Origin: JAYOEY01 sp038120295
GTDB taxonomy: Bacteria; Pseudomonadota; Alphaproteobacteria; MPNO01; UBA2964
DNA: 64,000 nt
Direction of reading: 5' to 3'
Assembly (NCBI GenBank): GCA_038120295.1
Contig: JAYOLL010000001.1
Location: 124,001 to 188,000, forward strand
The position numbers and the translations under genes were made by a program. Below the pieces are notes generated by a model. That model worked only from the letters and a program-made list of their open reading frames with translations, was not told where the DNA came from and ran no database searches. Shown piece by piece: positions 9,195-17,761 of this stretch. Position 1 is the first letter of the stretch. Every line of letters starts with the position of its first letter.

Positions 9195-10355
9195 TCAGCG
9201 CTTTCCCGCCTCCATCGCTGCAACCACCTGTTTAAGGTCGGCGTGAAGGGCTGCACTGGGTTGGCCGTCGACCGGGAGGCCGGCGAAACGCTGATACATC
9301 TTGATCGCTTCCATCGTCGCGTCGCCGAGAGTCCCGTTGGGTTCACCGGGAGAGAGGTCGAGGCGCGCCAGAAGTCGCTGAATATCGGCGATCTGTTCCG
9401 GCGACAGGGTGGACGGGGCAATGGACGCGCCGGCCGCCGGTTCGATCGCTGCAACAGTCCTTTCGTCCGGGACGGTGGTTTTCCGGGCCGCCTTCGCGCT
9501 GCCGGCGGCAAGCGCCCGGCTGAAATAGATCGCTGCCTTCTGCTGGTCCTTCGCTACGCCGGTGCCGTTCTCGTATATCAAACCGAGATTATAGAGCGCC
9601 TCGGAATTTCCGCTCCGGGCGGCCATCTCAAACCATTGTCTGACTTCGGCGGGGGCAGGGGTGACACCTATTCCCTGCAGATAGATCGTTCCCAGCTGAT
9701 TCTGCGCCTTTACATCGCCGTCCTTGGCGGACTTCTCGAGTGCGGCAATCCTCGTCGTCGCCGTTGCATCCGTCGCTCCGGACGGAGAAGCGGTGGCCGG
9801 CGCCGGTCCAGCCAGTCCTGCCGGGGCCCCGTGCGGACCAGAGGACGCGGAGGCAATGGTATCATTGCTCTTGAGAGCGCGTGGGCTGAATTCCGTAAAG
9901 GCCCAAAACCCCGCCGCGCCCAAGGCGATCAGAACGGTTGCGGCGACCGCATAGCGCGCAGCCCCCATCCCGGACTTCTCGTCCCGCGGACGCGATTCTT
10001 CATCCCTGCGGTTCCGTGGTGCCGGACTGGCAGTCGGTTCCGCGCCTTTCCCGGAATCAAGAGCCTTTTTTTCGATCGCGGCTTCAAAATCCTCGATCGT
10101 CGCCTGCCGGAAAGCAGGGCGGTCGGGCGGCAAAGCGCTCTCGTTGGCAGGGGGCGATACGGAATCGGTACTGTTGTTCAGGATCGCCCGGTCGACCCAG
10201 GCGCCGATAGTCAGCCCTTCACGGGCAGCCGCATCGCGGGCGATCTGGCGTACGTCTTCGTCGACGCCTTTGACGCTCCACGGTCCGGGACGGGTCATTT
10301 TTTCCATCCTTGCCCGGTCGTCCGACGCGGGCGATACAGAATCTGTCAGCGACAC
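9195..10355 (-). CDS. Compact PodJ-like protein: Sel1 repeats plus peptidoglycan-binding domain
   Basis: A 386-residue bitopic protein. Residues 25-59 carry a cytoplasmic motif (PWSVKGVDEDVRQIA, then GLTIGAWVDRAIL) that resembles the N-terminal segment of Caulobacter PodJ. A charged, proline-rich linker follows to about 133, a single membrane span at about 134-152, two Sel1-like repeats at about 207-285 (AQNQLGTIYLQGIG, ALYNLGLIYENGTG) and a PG_binding_1 domain at about 318-375. The order matches PodJ without the long coiled coil. It probably anchors or senses the cell wall at a pole. The gene upstream (10361-10639) shares the N-terminal motif and lies five bases away. Confidence 0.8.
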   Translation of the reverse strand: MSLTDSVSPASDDRARMEKMTRPGPWSVKGVDEDVRQIARDAAAREGLTIGAWVDRAILNNSTDSVSPPANESALPPDRPAFRQATIEDFEAAIEKKALDSGKGAEPTASPAPRNRRDEESRPRDEKSGMGAARYAVAATVLIALGAAGFWAFTEFSPRALKSNDTIASASSGPHGAPAGLAGPAPATASPSGATDATATTRIAALEKSAKDGDVKAQNQLGTIYLQGIGVTPAPAEVRQWFEMAARSGNSEALYNLGLIYENGTGVAKDQQKAAIYFSRALAAGSAKAARKTTVPDERTVAAIEPAAGASIAPSTLSPEQIADIQRLLARLDLSPGEPNGTLGDATMEAIKMYQRFAGLPVDGQPSAALHADLKQVVAAMEAGKR

Positions 10356-10360
10356 GGAGG

Positions 10361-10639
10361 TCAGGCTGCGGCGATATCCTTGTTCGCGCCGCCTGTCGGG
10401 TCATCCCGTCTTAGCATAGCCCGTTCGATTGAGGACAGACGCGATTTCCGGCTGCCGGAATCGGAGACGATCCTTACCGGTTTCCGGGCAAGCGCCTCTT
10501 CCGCATCGACCTTGCGAATCAGAGCGGCCAGCCATGCCCCGAGCGAAATACCAGCATCCGCCGCGGCCTGCTTCGCGGCCGCACGGGCTTCCGGTGATAC
10601 ATTACGCTGGTTCCAGGCCCCTGCAGGTTGCGACATCAT
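10361..10639 (-). CDS. Small protein sharing the PodJ-type N-terminal motif
   Basis: A 92-residue protein with no signal peptide or membrane span. Residues 9-41 (WNQRNVSPEARAAAKQAA, ISLGAWLAALI) align with residues 26-58 of the next gene, so the pair looks like a duplication of one cytoplasmic domain. The pattern of a short strand and two amphipathic helices is also reminiscent of ribbon-helix-helix proteins, so DNA binding cannot be excluded. A start ATG doublet follows GGGGGAGAGG. It is the first gene of a two-gene operon. Function unknown. Confidence 0.7.
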   Translation of the reverse strand: MMSQPAGAWNQRNVSPEARAAAKQAAADAGISLGAWLAALIRKVDAEEALARKPVRIVSDSGSRKSRLSSIERAMLRRDDPTGGANKDIAAA

Positions 10640-10741
10640 CCTCTCCCCCGATTGGAGTGTGCTACCAGCATTGCAATGAAACAGTTAATACAAGGTTAAC
10701 GAATCACTGTGTAAATTGAAACAGCTTTGGTCACACGCCTA

Positions 10742-10770
10742 TTGTCGGCGTTGCCGTTCCTCCTTATTTT
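10742..10770 (+). promoter_or_regulatory. Possible sigma-70 promoter of tRNA-Gln
   Basis: TTGTCG (10742-10747) and TATTTT (10765-10770) are 17 bases apart, each matching four of six consensus bases. Transcription would begin a few bases before the mature tRNA end at 10783. Position supports it more than sequence quality does. Confidence 0.35.
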
Positions 10771-10782
10771 GCCGCGACCCGG

Positions 10783-10856
10783 TGGGGCGTAGCCAAGCGG
10801 TAAGGCAACGGGTTTTGATCCCGTGATCCCTGGTTCGAATCCAGGCGCCCCAGCCA
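10783..10856 (+). tRNA. tRNA-Gln (anticodon TTG)
   Basis: A complete cloverleaf: acceptor TGGGGCG pairs with CGCCCCA, the D arm is GCC-AAGCGGTAA-GGC, the anticodon stem ACGGG/CCCGT encloses loop TTTTGAT with TTG at 10815-10817, and the T arm CCTGG-TTCGAAT-CCAGG is standard. The discriminator G is followed by an encoded CCA. Its 3' end points toward the accessory region. Confidence 0.97.
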
Positions 10857-10883
10857 TTTTCGAAATACGGAATACCGGTTTTC

Positions 10884-11108
10884 ATGACGACGACGCTCGA
10901 TTTCAGGGGGCTTAAATGTCCCTTGCCGGTGTTGAAGGCGCGAAAGGCCCTGATGTCGGCGGAATCCGGAGCCGAATTCGTCATTCTGGTCACCGACCCC
11001 GCGGCACCCGGAGATTTCGAGGCGTTCTGCGCGCAGTCGGGCCACCGCCTCGTTTCCGTCGAGCCGGACGGGGAGGGGCATCGGATAACCCTTGCCGGGA
11101 AGGGCTAG
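10884..11108 (+). CDS. tusA: TusA/SirA-family sulfur carrier
   Basis: A 74-residue TusA-fold protein. The active cysteine lies in DFRGLKCPLPVLKARKAL, the family's CPxP motif, at about residue 12. Such proteins relay persulfide sulfur, for example to tRNA 2-thiouridine synthesis or to molybdenum cofactor and other sulfur pathways. It begins 28 bases after tRNA-Gln. Its stop overlaps the convergent transporter gene by four bases. Paralogues exist in most genomes, so equivalence to E. coli TusA itself is not certain. Confidence 0.88.
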   Translation: MTTTLDFRGLKCPLPVLKARKALMSAESGAEFVILVTDPAAPGDFEAFCAQSGHRLVSVEPDGEGHRITLAGKG

Positions 11109-12613
11109 GTCGGGCGCTGCGACCGTAACGGGCGCGGCAGGAACAGGCGTTCTCCAAGTTCGAATGCGCCCTGCGCCAGCAAGGCCAGAGCCGCGGCGGG
11201 AACCGCGCCTTCCAGAATCAGTCCCATGTCGTCGAGCCTGATGCCAGTCAGGATCGGCTGTCCATAGCCGCCGGCGCCGATCAGCGCGCCGAGCGTCGCC
11301 GTGCCGATATTGATAACGGCGGCTGTCTTGATGCCTGCGAGAACCGACGGCATCGCCAGCGGCAGTTCGATATGAACGAGGCGTCCTGCTCGCGACAGCC
11401 CAAGCGCCTGGGCGGATTCCGACAGCGATAGCGAAATCCCGACGATGCCTGCATGCGTGTTTCGCACGATTGGCAGCAGGCTGTACAGAAACAGCGCCGC
11501 GATGGCGGGCTCCGCGCCGATGCCGAACAGGGGGATCATGAGAACCAGAAGCGCAAGTCCGGGGATCGTCTGGGCGATGCCTGTCATGCCGAGCAGAACC
11601 TGCCCGAGCCTTGGTCGGCGCGCCGCATACAAACCGACCGGAATGGCGACCAGAATGGCGGCGAGGAGCGACAGGCCGACCAGCGCCAGATGCTCTGCCG
11701 TACGCTGCATCAGGCGCGACAACATCGAATCGACAGCGACCGACGCGTATAGATCGAAGCGCTCGCGAAGAAAGCCTGCAGCAACGACCGGTTCCGCCTG
11801 TTTTCCGATCTTCACGGCGCGGTTGAGCGCCGACATACGGTTTGCATCGATGGAGCCTTCCAGCCGACGCAGCGACCGGATCGCCCCGGGATCGGATTTT
11901 TCAAGTTCCAGCCGATACAGAAACACCGCGTCGTAGGCGGGAAAATACGACCTGTCGTCCGTCAGAAGCTGCAGCCCGTAATAGGATATCTCCGCATCCG
12001 TCGAATAGACGTCGATGGCGTCAAGATCACCCCCTTTAAGCGCCCGATAGGCGAGGTCGTGGTCGAGACCGCGTACGTTGTTGTGCGGCAGCGCATAGGC
12101 CTGTTTGAGCGCGGGCCATCCGTCGCCCCGATCCATGAACTCGTTGCTGAACCCGAGCCGGAGGGAAGGGTGGCGCGCGAGGTCGGAAATCGTTGCGATG
12201 CCCAAATCGCTCGCGCGCCGGGGTTTCATGGCTATGGCGTAGGTATTGTTGAATCCGAGCGGCTCCGTCATGCCGATGCCCTGCGATGCGAGTTCCCGCC
12301 TGATATCGGCGAGCGAGCCAGGCTGCTTTCCTGCGAAAATCTCGCGGGCGATGGTGCCGGAATATTCCGGGTAAACATCGATTTCGCCGCGTTGGAGCGC
12401 GCTCCATAGAATGCGTGTGCCGCCAAGCTGTTTTCGATGCTCGGCTTTCGAGCCGGGCGCGTTGAGCAGTCCGGCGGCAAGCTCTCCCAGTAGAACGGAT
12501 TCCGTGAAGCTCTTCGAACCAATGGTGATCGTCCGGTCCTGCTGGGCATGAGCCACTGACGAAAAGAGGCCAAGCAGCAGGAAGGCCACAGTCAGTCCTG
12601 CCCGACCTAGCAT
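11105..12613 (-). CDS. Osmoprotectant-type ABC transporter, fused substrate-binding protein and permease
   Basis: A 502-residue fusion. A signal peptide (TVAFLLLGLFSSVAHA) is followed at about 26-290 by an OpuAC/QAT-type binding domain (IGSKSFTESVLLGEL, DVYPEYSGT). A permease domain with about five spans fills residues about 300-495, with GIAQTIPGLALL and the cytoplasmic coupling loop AQALGLSRAGRLVHIELPLA. Likely substrates are glycine betaine, choline, ergothioneine or similar quaternary amines. In the best-known fused systems the permease comes first and the binding domain second; here the order is reversed. The start ATG overlaps the ATPase gene end by seven bases. Confidence 0.88.
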   Translation of the reverse strand: MLGRAGLTVAFLLLGLFSSVAHAQQDRTITIGSKSFTESVLLGELAAGLLNAPGSKAEHRKQLGGTRILWSALQRGEIDVYPEYSGTIAREIFAGKQPGSLADIRRELASQGIGMTEPLGFNNTYAIAMKPRRASDLGIATISDLARHPSLRLGFSNEFMDRGDGWPALKQAYALPHNNVRGLDHDLAYRALKGGDLDAIDVYSTDAEISYYGLQLLTDDRSYFPAYDAVFLYRLELEKSDPGAIRSLRRLEGSIDANRMSALNRAVKIGKQAEPVVAAGFLRERFDLYASVAVDSMLSRLMQRTAEHLALVGLSLLAAILVAIPVGLYAARRPRLGQVLLGMTGIAQTIPGLALLVLMIPLFGIGAEPAIAALFLYSLLPIVRNTHAGIVGISLSLSESAQALGLSRAGRLVHIELPLAMPSVLAGIKTAAVINIGTATLGALIGAGGYGQPILTGIRLDDMGLILEGAVPAAALALLAQGAFELGERLFLPRPLRSQRPT

Positions 12614-13368
12614 TGGACGATGCCTTCAAGAGCGGAGTCGATTGTGCGGCTGGCAGTGACGAACTTTCGGACGAAGTCGTTCGCCGAATTTTCGACCAGA
12701 TCCCGGAGCGAACCCCGCTGCGCGACCATCCCGTTGTTCAACAGTACGATGTCGTTCGAAAAGAAACCGGCTTCCGCGATATCGTGGGTGACCAGCAGAA
12801 CGGTCTTGTCGAGCGACCGGAATATCGACCGCAGCTCCTCCTGCAGATCGTACCGGATGACCGGGTCGAGCGCGCCAAGCGGTTCGTCCAGCAGCAGAAC
12901 GTCCGGGTCCAGCATCAGGGCGCGCATCAGGGCGACCCGCTGTCGCTGGCCGCCCGAAAGCTCGTCGGGGTAACGGTCCAGCCCGTCCCGGGGAAAATCT
13001 GTGAGCCCGCGAAGGGTTTCCAGCCTGTCGGCGATATCGTCGGCGGGACGTTTCAGGTGCCGTGCAAGGAGGTCAATGTTCCGCCGCGCTGTCAGATGCG
13101 GAAACAGGCCGCCTTCCTGAATGACATAGCCCATGCGATGGCGGAAGGTATCGGCGTTGCTCGAGTCCGGGTCGAACGGTTCGCCGTCGAACAGGACTGC
13201 ACCGGCATCCGGCCGGATAATCCCCGCCACGATGCGGAGTAGCGTCGATTTTCCGCAGCCGCTCGGCCCGATCAGCGCGGTGATCCCGCCGGGGGAAACG
13301 GCGATGTCGAGCGGCCCCACGGCGAGGCGTCCGTCATATCGCTTTTCGATGTCTCGAAGTTCGATCAT
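12607..13368 (-). CDS. ABC transporter ATP-binding protein, osmoprotectant type
   Basis: A 253-residue ATPase with Walker A GPSGCGKST, signature LSGGQRQR and Walker B LLLDEPLGALDP, closest in character to OpuCA/ProV-type ATPases but without the C-terminal CBS regulatory domains. It is the first gene of the two-gene operon with the fused binding-protein/permease; the coding regions overlap by seven bases. Together they make a complete quaternary-amine importer. No ionic-strength sensing module is visible. Confidence 0.9.
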   Translation of the reverse strand: MIELRDIEKRYDGRLAVGPLDIAVSPGGITALIGPSGCGKSTLLRIVAGIIRPDAGAVLFDGEPFDPDSSNADTFRHRMGYVIQEGGLFPHLTARRNIDLLARHLKRPADDIADRLETLRGLTDFPRDGLDRYPDELSGGQRQRVALMRALMLDPDVLLLDEPLGALDPVIRYDLQEELRSIFRSLDKTVLLVTHDIAEAGFFSNDIVLLNNGMVAQRGSLRDLVENSANDFVRKFVTASRTIDSALEGIVQC

Positions 13369-13492
13369 GTCGCCATTCGACAGGATCGGCTGCTGTGCTT
13401 CAAGCGATGCGCAGCAAAAAGCATGCCCCGATTATTGCCCTCCTCAGCCGCGAGGCGTATCTAGACGCCATTGAAACTCCGGCTGGCTCGAA

Positions 13493-14710
13493 ATGAATGT
13501 ATCCGTAAATACGACCGCCGACAGGCAAAGGCTGTCGGACGCAGGACAGTTCGCCGTAGTAGGGCTGGTCGGCGGGGGGCACCTTATCAGCCATTTTTAC
13601 GTGTTGTGTCTCGCGCCGTTGCTGCCCGCCATGGCGGCGGACCTTCAGGTTGGCTACGCAGAGCTCGGGCTGATCACGACCGCGTTCTTTTTTGCCGCGG
13701 CCATGGTCCAGATGCCGGTCGGAATTCTGGTGGACAGGTTCGGGGCCCGCCGAATGCTGCTGGCCGGAACGATACTGTTATCGGGATCGATCACGCTTAG
13801 TGGTTATACGGAGTCCTATGGCGGCATCGTCCTGCTTTTCGTTCTCGCCGGTATCGGCAACAGCGTCTTTCATCCCTGCGATTACGTCGTCATTTCGTCT
13901 TCCGTGCAGGAGAACCGTCTCGGAAAGTCATTCGGTTTTCACAGCCTTTGCGGCACGCTCGGTTTCGCGCTGGCCCCTATCGTCATGGCGGCGCTGGCGA
14001 GCTGGTACGGATGGCGCGGCGCGCTCTCGGCAGCGGGAATGGCGGGGCTGGTCCTCGCCGCCGCTATCCTGCTCGCGCAAGGCATTCTGCGCGACGACAC
14101 GGAGAGAAAACGGCGGGAACCCGGCCAGTTGCGGCGGACATGGAAAGCCCTGATTTCGCGCCGTGTCGTGGGCCATTTTATCTATTTCGCGACGTCGTCC
14201 GCCGCGACGGGCGCGCTTGGCGCCTTTATCGTGGTGGTAATGATTGCGCAGTACGGCGTATCCGAGGAGCTCGCAGGGGCCGTTCTGACGGCCTATCTCG
14301 GTGCGGCGGCGGCCGGTGTGATTCTTGGCGGTTTGCTTGCCGACAGAACGCGCCGTCATGACCTGGTGCTGATCGTTACGATGGGTTCCGCCGCGTTCGT
14401 GACCGCGGTTGCGGCGACGGGCACGCTCGGTTTCTGGCTTTGCGTCGCCGCGCTAACGCTCGCTGGGGTGGCGAAGGGCGTGGTCATGCCGTCGCGCGAC
14501 CTCATGGTCAGGGAGGATGCGCCGGATGGACTTCTGGGGGCGGTCGTCGCCTTTACGACCATCGGATTCACCATCGGCAATGGCAGCGCGCCTGCTGTCG
14601 CGGGCTGGCTGATCGATGTGGGGTCGCCGCTTTCCGTGTTCTGGCTCGCCTCCGCCCTGACCCTTGTCGCGATCGGCAGCGTCGCGGTGGCGCGGCGGGC
14701 CCCGGAATGA
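13493..14710 (+). CDS. MFS transporter
   Basis: A 405-residue, 12-helix major facilitator. Helix 1 contains GGGHLISHFYVLCLAPLLP, the A-type motif between helices 2 and 3 is GILVDRFGARR, and helix 4 reads GIGNSVFHPCDYVVISSSV. The same signatures recur in the two coupled MFS genes at 21872-24180, so the three are close paralogues. The subfamily resembles fosmidomycin-resistance-like carriers, but the substrate is unknown. Divergent from the ABC importer, with pyrB 85 bases downstream. Confidence 0.88.
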   Translation: MNVSVNTTADRQRLSDAGQFAVVGLVGGGHLISHFYVLCLAPLLPAMAADLQVGYAELGLITTAFFFAAAMVQMPVGILVDRFGARRMLLAGTILLSGSITLSGYTESYGGIVLLFVLAGIGNSVFHPCDYVVISSSVQENRLGKSFGFHSLCGTLGFALAPIVMAALASWYGWRGALSAAGMAGLVLAAAILLAQGILRDDTERKRREPGQLRRTWKALISRRVVGHFIYFATSSAATGALGAFIVVVMIAQYGVSEELAGAVLTAYLGAAAAGVILGGLLADRTRRHDLVLIVTMGSAAFVTAVAATGTLGFWLCVAALTLAGVAKGVVMPSRDLMVREDAPDGLLGAVVAFTTIGFTIGNGSAPAVAGWLIDVGSPLSVFWLASALTLVAIGSVAVARRAPE

Positions 14711-14795
14711 TTCTCCCGCCGGCTCGGGGTTCCGCCGCTGACGATTCTTTTGCGCCTGGCGTAATATTCGGGCCCAGTGCCGGGTGCGGAGAGCG

Positions 14796-15725
14796 ATGGA
14801 CAGCCTGTTGGACGTAAGACACAACATTCCCTGGCGTCAGGCCGTCGTATCCGTCGATCAGTTTTCCCGGACCGATATCGAGGAGATTTTCTCGCTGGCC
14901 GACCGGCTCGCAGTCGGGCGGACGATGCCTTTGACGGGCAAATGCATCGTTAACCTGTTCTACGAGCCATCGACCAGAACGTCTTCCAGTTTCTACGCGG
15001 CGATGACGCGTCTCGGCGGCAGCGTTATCCCGATCAACGAGGTGAATTATTCGTCGGTGACCAAGGGCGAAAGCCTGGAAGATACGATCCGGACCCTCGA
15101 ATGCTATGCCGACGCCATCGTTATGCGGCATTTCGATGACGATGCCAGTGAGCGTGCCGCGGCGGTTGCCTCCATACCGGTCATCAATGCCGGCAGCGGC
15201 GCGGCCGAGCACCCGACCCAGGCGCTGCTCGATCTCTATACGATCCAGAAGGAGCGCGGGTGTGTCGACGGGCTGACCGTCACCATGATGGGCGACCTGA
15301 GATATGGTCGAACGGTTCATAGCCTGACAAAGCTGTTACGGCTCTACGACACGACGCTCAAATTCGTCAGCCCCAGGGAACTGGCGATGCCGCCGGATTA
15401 TCTTTCCCCGGGCGACGAACAATCCAATGACATTGACGACGTGATCGGGAATACGGACGTACTTTACGTCACGCGCGTTCAGCGCGAACGGCTGTCCATG
15501 GAGATTGCCATCGACGATTCTTTTTCGGTCGATTTCGCCTATTCGGTGACGCGCGACCATATGGCGCGGGCGAAGGAAAACATGGTGCTGATGCACCCGC
15601 TGCCGCGCGTCGGCGAAATCCCGTCAGAGCTCGATTCCGATCCACGCGCCGCCTATTTCCGGCAGATGCGCTACGGGCTTCATGTCCGCATGGCGCTTCT
15701 CGTGGCCATGATCGGCCGCGACTGA
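14796..15725 (+). CDS. pyrB: Aspartate carbamoyltransferase catalytic chain
   Basis: A 309-residue ATCase joining carbamoyl phosphate and aspartate, first committed step of pyrimidine synthesis. Carbamoyl-phosphate residues STRT (59-62), SVTKGES, HPTQALLDLYT, GDLRYGRTVHSL, TRVQRERL and HPLPRVGEI are all present. ATG 14796 is chosen over GTG 14784; GGAGAG lies just before it. The residue after STRT is Ser instead of the usual Arg. The overall pattern is closer to E. coli PyrB than to the dihydroorotase-associated type, yet no pyrI or pyrC is adjacent. It may be the only ATCase or a second copy. Confidence 0.88.
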   Translation: MDSLLDVRHNIPWRQAVVSVDQFSRTDIEEIFSLADRLAVGRTMPLTGKCIVNLFYEPSTRTSSSFYAAMTRLGGSVIPINEVNYSSVTKGESLEDTIRTLECYADAIVMRHFDDDASERAAAVASIPVINAGSGAAEHPTQALLDLYTIQKERGCVDGLTVTMMGDLRYGRTVHSLTKLLRLYDTTLKFVSPRELAMPPDYLSPGDEQSNDIDDVIGNTDVLYVTRVQRERLSMEIAIDDSFSVDFAYSVTRDHMARAKENMVLMHPLPRVGEIPSELDSDPRAAYFRQMRYGLHVRMALLVAMIGRD

Positions 15726-15741
15726 TCTTCGGTCTTCGGCA

Positions 15742-16515
15742 ATGAAGCTTTCCTGCTCCGTCACCGGTGACGGGCCCCCGCTGGTCATTGCGCACGGGTT
15801 GTTCGGTTCGGGACGGAACTGGGCCGGTTTCTCAAAATCCGTGTCGGTGGATTTCAGGACGATCTCCGTCGACATGCGCAACCATGGGGCGTCGCCCTGG
15901 GATGACCGCATGGACTACCCCGCCATGGCAGAAGACCTGCTGGCGACAATCGACGGGGAAGCCGGCGGGAAAGCCATGCTGCTGGGGCATTCGATGGGCG
16001 GCAAGGCGGCGATGGCGGCGGCGCTGACGAGGCCCGATGCCGTGTCGGCGCTGATCGTGGTGGATATCGCGCCGGTGGCGTATCGCCAGAGCCATGCGAG
16101 CTTCATCGACGCGATGCAGGCGGTCGATCTGTCAGTCATTGAAAGGCGAGGGGAGGCAGACGCGGCGCTTGCCGCCGAGATACCCGATCAGGGAGTGCGG
16201 CAGTTCCTGCTGCAGAACCTGGAACTGGGCCAAGAAGGAGCTAAATGGCGGCTCAATCTGGATGTGCTGCGCGGCAGCATGGCCAACCTGACGGCTTTTC
16301 CGTTTGAGGCGGGAGAACAGAAATATGAGGGCCCGACGCTGTTTATCGGAGGCAGCGCGTCCGAGTATCTGACGCCTGACCGGTTCGACGCGGTTCGGGA
16401 GTTCTTTCCCATGGCGGAGATCGAAATAATCGATGGCGCGGGCCACTGGGTCCACGCGGAGAAACCGGCGGAGTTTCTTACGCTGGCGACGGATTTTCTG
16501 GCACGGTCGGGATAA
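15742..16515 (+). CDS. Alpha/beta-hydrolase (YbfF-like esterase)
   Basis: A 257-residue hydrolase. The oxyanion region is AHGLFGSGRNW, the nucleophile elbow is GHSMGG (Ser at about 85) and the catalytic histidine is in GAGHWVHAEKP. This pattern is typical of YbfF-type acyl-CoA or short-ester hydrolases. It begins 16 bases after pyrB and ends at a clear terminator. No substrate can be read from sequence. Confidence 0.86.
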   Translation: MKLSCSVTGDGPPLVIAHGLFGSGRNWAGFSKSVSVDFRTISVDMRNHGASPWDDRMDYPAMAEDLLATIDGEAGGKAMLLGHSMGGKAAMAAALTRPDAVSALIVVDIAPVAYRQSHASFIDAMQAVDLSVIERRGEADAALAAEIPDQGVRQFLLQNLELGQEGAKWRLNLDVLRGSMANLTAFPFEAGEQKYEGPTLFIGGSASEYLTPDRFDAVREFFPMAEIEIIDGAGHWVHAEKPAEFLTLATDFLARSG

Positions 16516-16519
16516 TAAA

Positions 16520-16545
16520 AAAGGGCCGCCCAAAGGCGGCCCTTT
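16520..16545. terminator. Bidirectional rho-independent terminator
   Basis: AAAGGGCCGCC (16520-16530) and GGCGGCCCTTT (16535-16545) form a perfect 11-base-pair stem with a four-base loop. It lies between the convergent hydrolase and TTT binding-protein genes, with A and T runs at the flanks, and can serve both strands. Confidence 0.9.
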
Positions 16546-16567
16546 CCGTAATCGTCGTTGGAAAATA

Positions 16568-17626
16568 TCAGGACTTTCCGCCGAAGATCAGCGTACGAAC
16601 CTGCTGGATAACCTCAGGTGTCGTATCGTTCATCGCCTTGTCGACGAGCCCCTGTAACGTGGCGCCATCGGTCGGCAGCAGTCGAAGTCCGCGCTTCTTG
16701 AGGGCGGCTTCATAGTCCTTATCGGCGTTCATGCCGTCATACGCCTTGCGCAGCGCGGCGATCAGGTCTTTCGAAACGCCCGGAGGGGCAGCGAGACCAC
16801 GGCCGAGCGGGCCGGACGATGCGAGGAAAGCGACCGCTTTCTTGTACTTGGCGTCGACCAGATCGCCGAGTCTCGGCACGCCCTGGATGTCCGGATCCGG
16901 GAAATGCCCGATCTGAACAATGGCGCGGGCGAACTGCGGCTTGCCGCCTTCGCTCTTGAACCACTGCGGAACGATGGAGTTCCAGGCCAGCCAGTTGAAG
17001 CCGGCCATCTGGGATTCGCCCTGTTCGATGGCGAGGATCGACTTGCGCGAGCCTTTGTAACCGGTGACGATCTTGCCTTTCAGGCCGAGCGTCTCCATCA
17101 CCATCTTGGGGGCGAGATAGCCGTTTGAGTTCTTGCCGCTGGTCGATCCGATCAGCGAACGCCCTTTCCAGCTCTTGATGTCGGTTACGCCCGAGTCCGA
17201 ACGTGCGACGACGACGATGTTCGTCTGGTTGCTCGAGCCGAGCCAGGTAAACTTGTTCGACTGGTAGCGCATCCTTTCGGGGCGCAGGAGCTGGTTGATC
17301 ACGATATTGTCGAGCGGCATGACGAGGCTATGCCCCTCTTTAGGCATGACGTTATAGGCGTAGTTCATCGCCTTCGCGCCGCCCGCGCCCGGCATGTGCT
17401 GAACGATGACAGTAGGCTTTCCGGGAATGTGGTTGCCGTAATGGCGCGCCATGGTCTGGGCGTACTGGTCGTAGGTGCCGCCCGGGCCATATCCGATCAG
17501 AATCGTGACCGTCTTGTCCTTGTAATGCTTGGCGACATCCATCATCGCCGACGCAGGACCTGCGACCATCGCCGCAGCCACAGCGGCCGCTGCAAATGTC
17601 AGGGTCGATTTATGTTTCAAATACAT
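16568..17626 (-). CDS. TTT-family (TctC/Bug) periplasmic binding protein
   Basis: A 352-residue solute receptor with a signal peptide (AAAAVAAAMVAGPASA). The family features GYGPGGTYDQYAQ, VQHMPGAGGAKAMNYAYN and GSTSGKNSNGYLAPK are seen. Bug receptors bind carboxylates or small aromatics and normally feed TctAB permeases, but no tctA or tctB is nearby. It may be an orphan receptor using a permease elsewhere, as is common in this family. It ends at a bidirectional terminator and has a GGAGG ribosome site. Confidence 0.85.
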   Translation of the reverse strand: MYLKHKSTLTFAAAAVAAAMVAGPASAMMDVAKHYKDKTVTILIGYGPGGTYDQYAQTMARHYGNHIPGKPTVIVQHMPGAGGAKAMNYAYNVMPKEGHSLVMPLDNIVINQLLRPERMRYQSNKFTWLGSSNQTNIVVVARSDSGVTDIKSWKGRSLIGSTSGKNSNGYLAPKMVMETLGLKGKIVTGYKGSRKSILAIEQGESQMAGFNWLAWNSIVPQWFKSEGGKPQFARAIVQIGHFPDPDIQGVPRLGDLVDAKYKKAVAFLASSGPLGRGLAAPPGVSKDLIAALRKAYDGMNADKDYEAALKKRGLRLLPTDGATLQGLVDKAMNDTTPEVIQQVRTLIFGGKS

Positions 17627-17648
17627 GTTGCCTCCGAATTTCAGTTTC

Positions 17649-17707
17649 TTTCTAGGTTGCGTTTGCCGACCGGAAATAAACCCGGTCGAGCGACGTCACG
17701 CTAGAAA
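17649..17707. repeat. Nested inverted repeats upstream of the TTT receptor
   Basis: TTTCTAG (17649-17655) and CTAGAAA (17701-17707) enclose GACCGG (17668-17673) and CCGGTC (17682-17687). The structure lies between the receptor start and the upstream gene end, where an operator or leader structure would be. Could be chance for the outer arm. Confidence 0.4.
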
Positions 17708-17761
17708 GGAAATGAGGCGACTGCAAGGCAATTTTCGGCTGAAAACGGCCAGTTTTCAGTT

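Noticed and set aside
9069..10679. A 536-residue plus-strand open frame across the PodJ-like genes.
   Set aside because: No recognisable domain; the minus-strand frame has Sel1, PG-binding and a membrane span.
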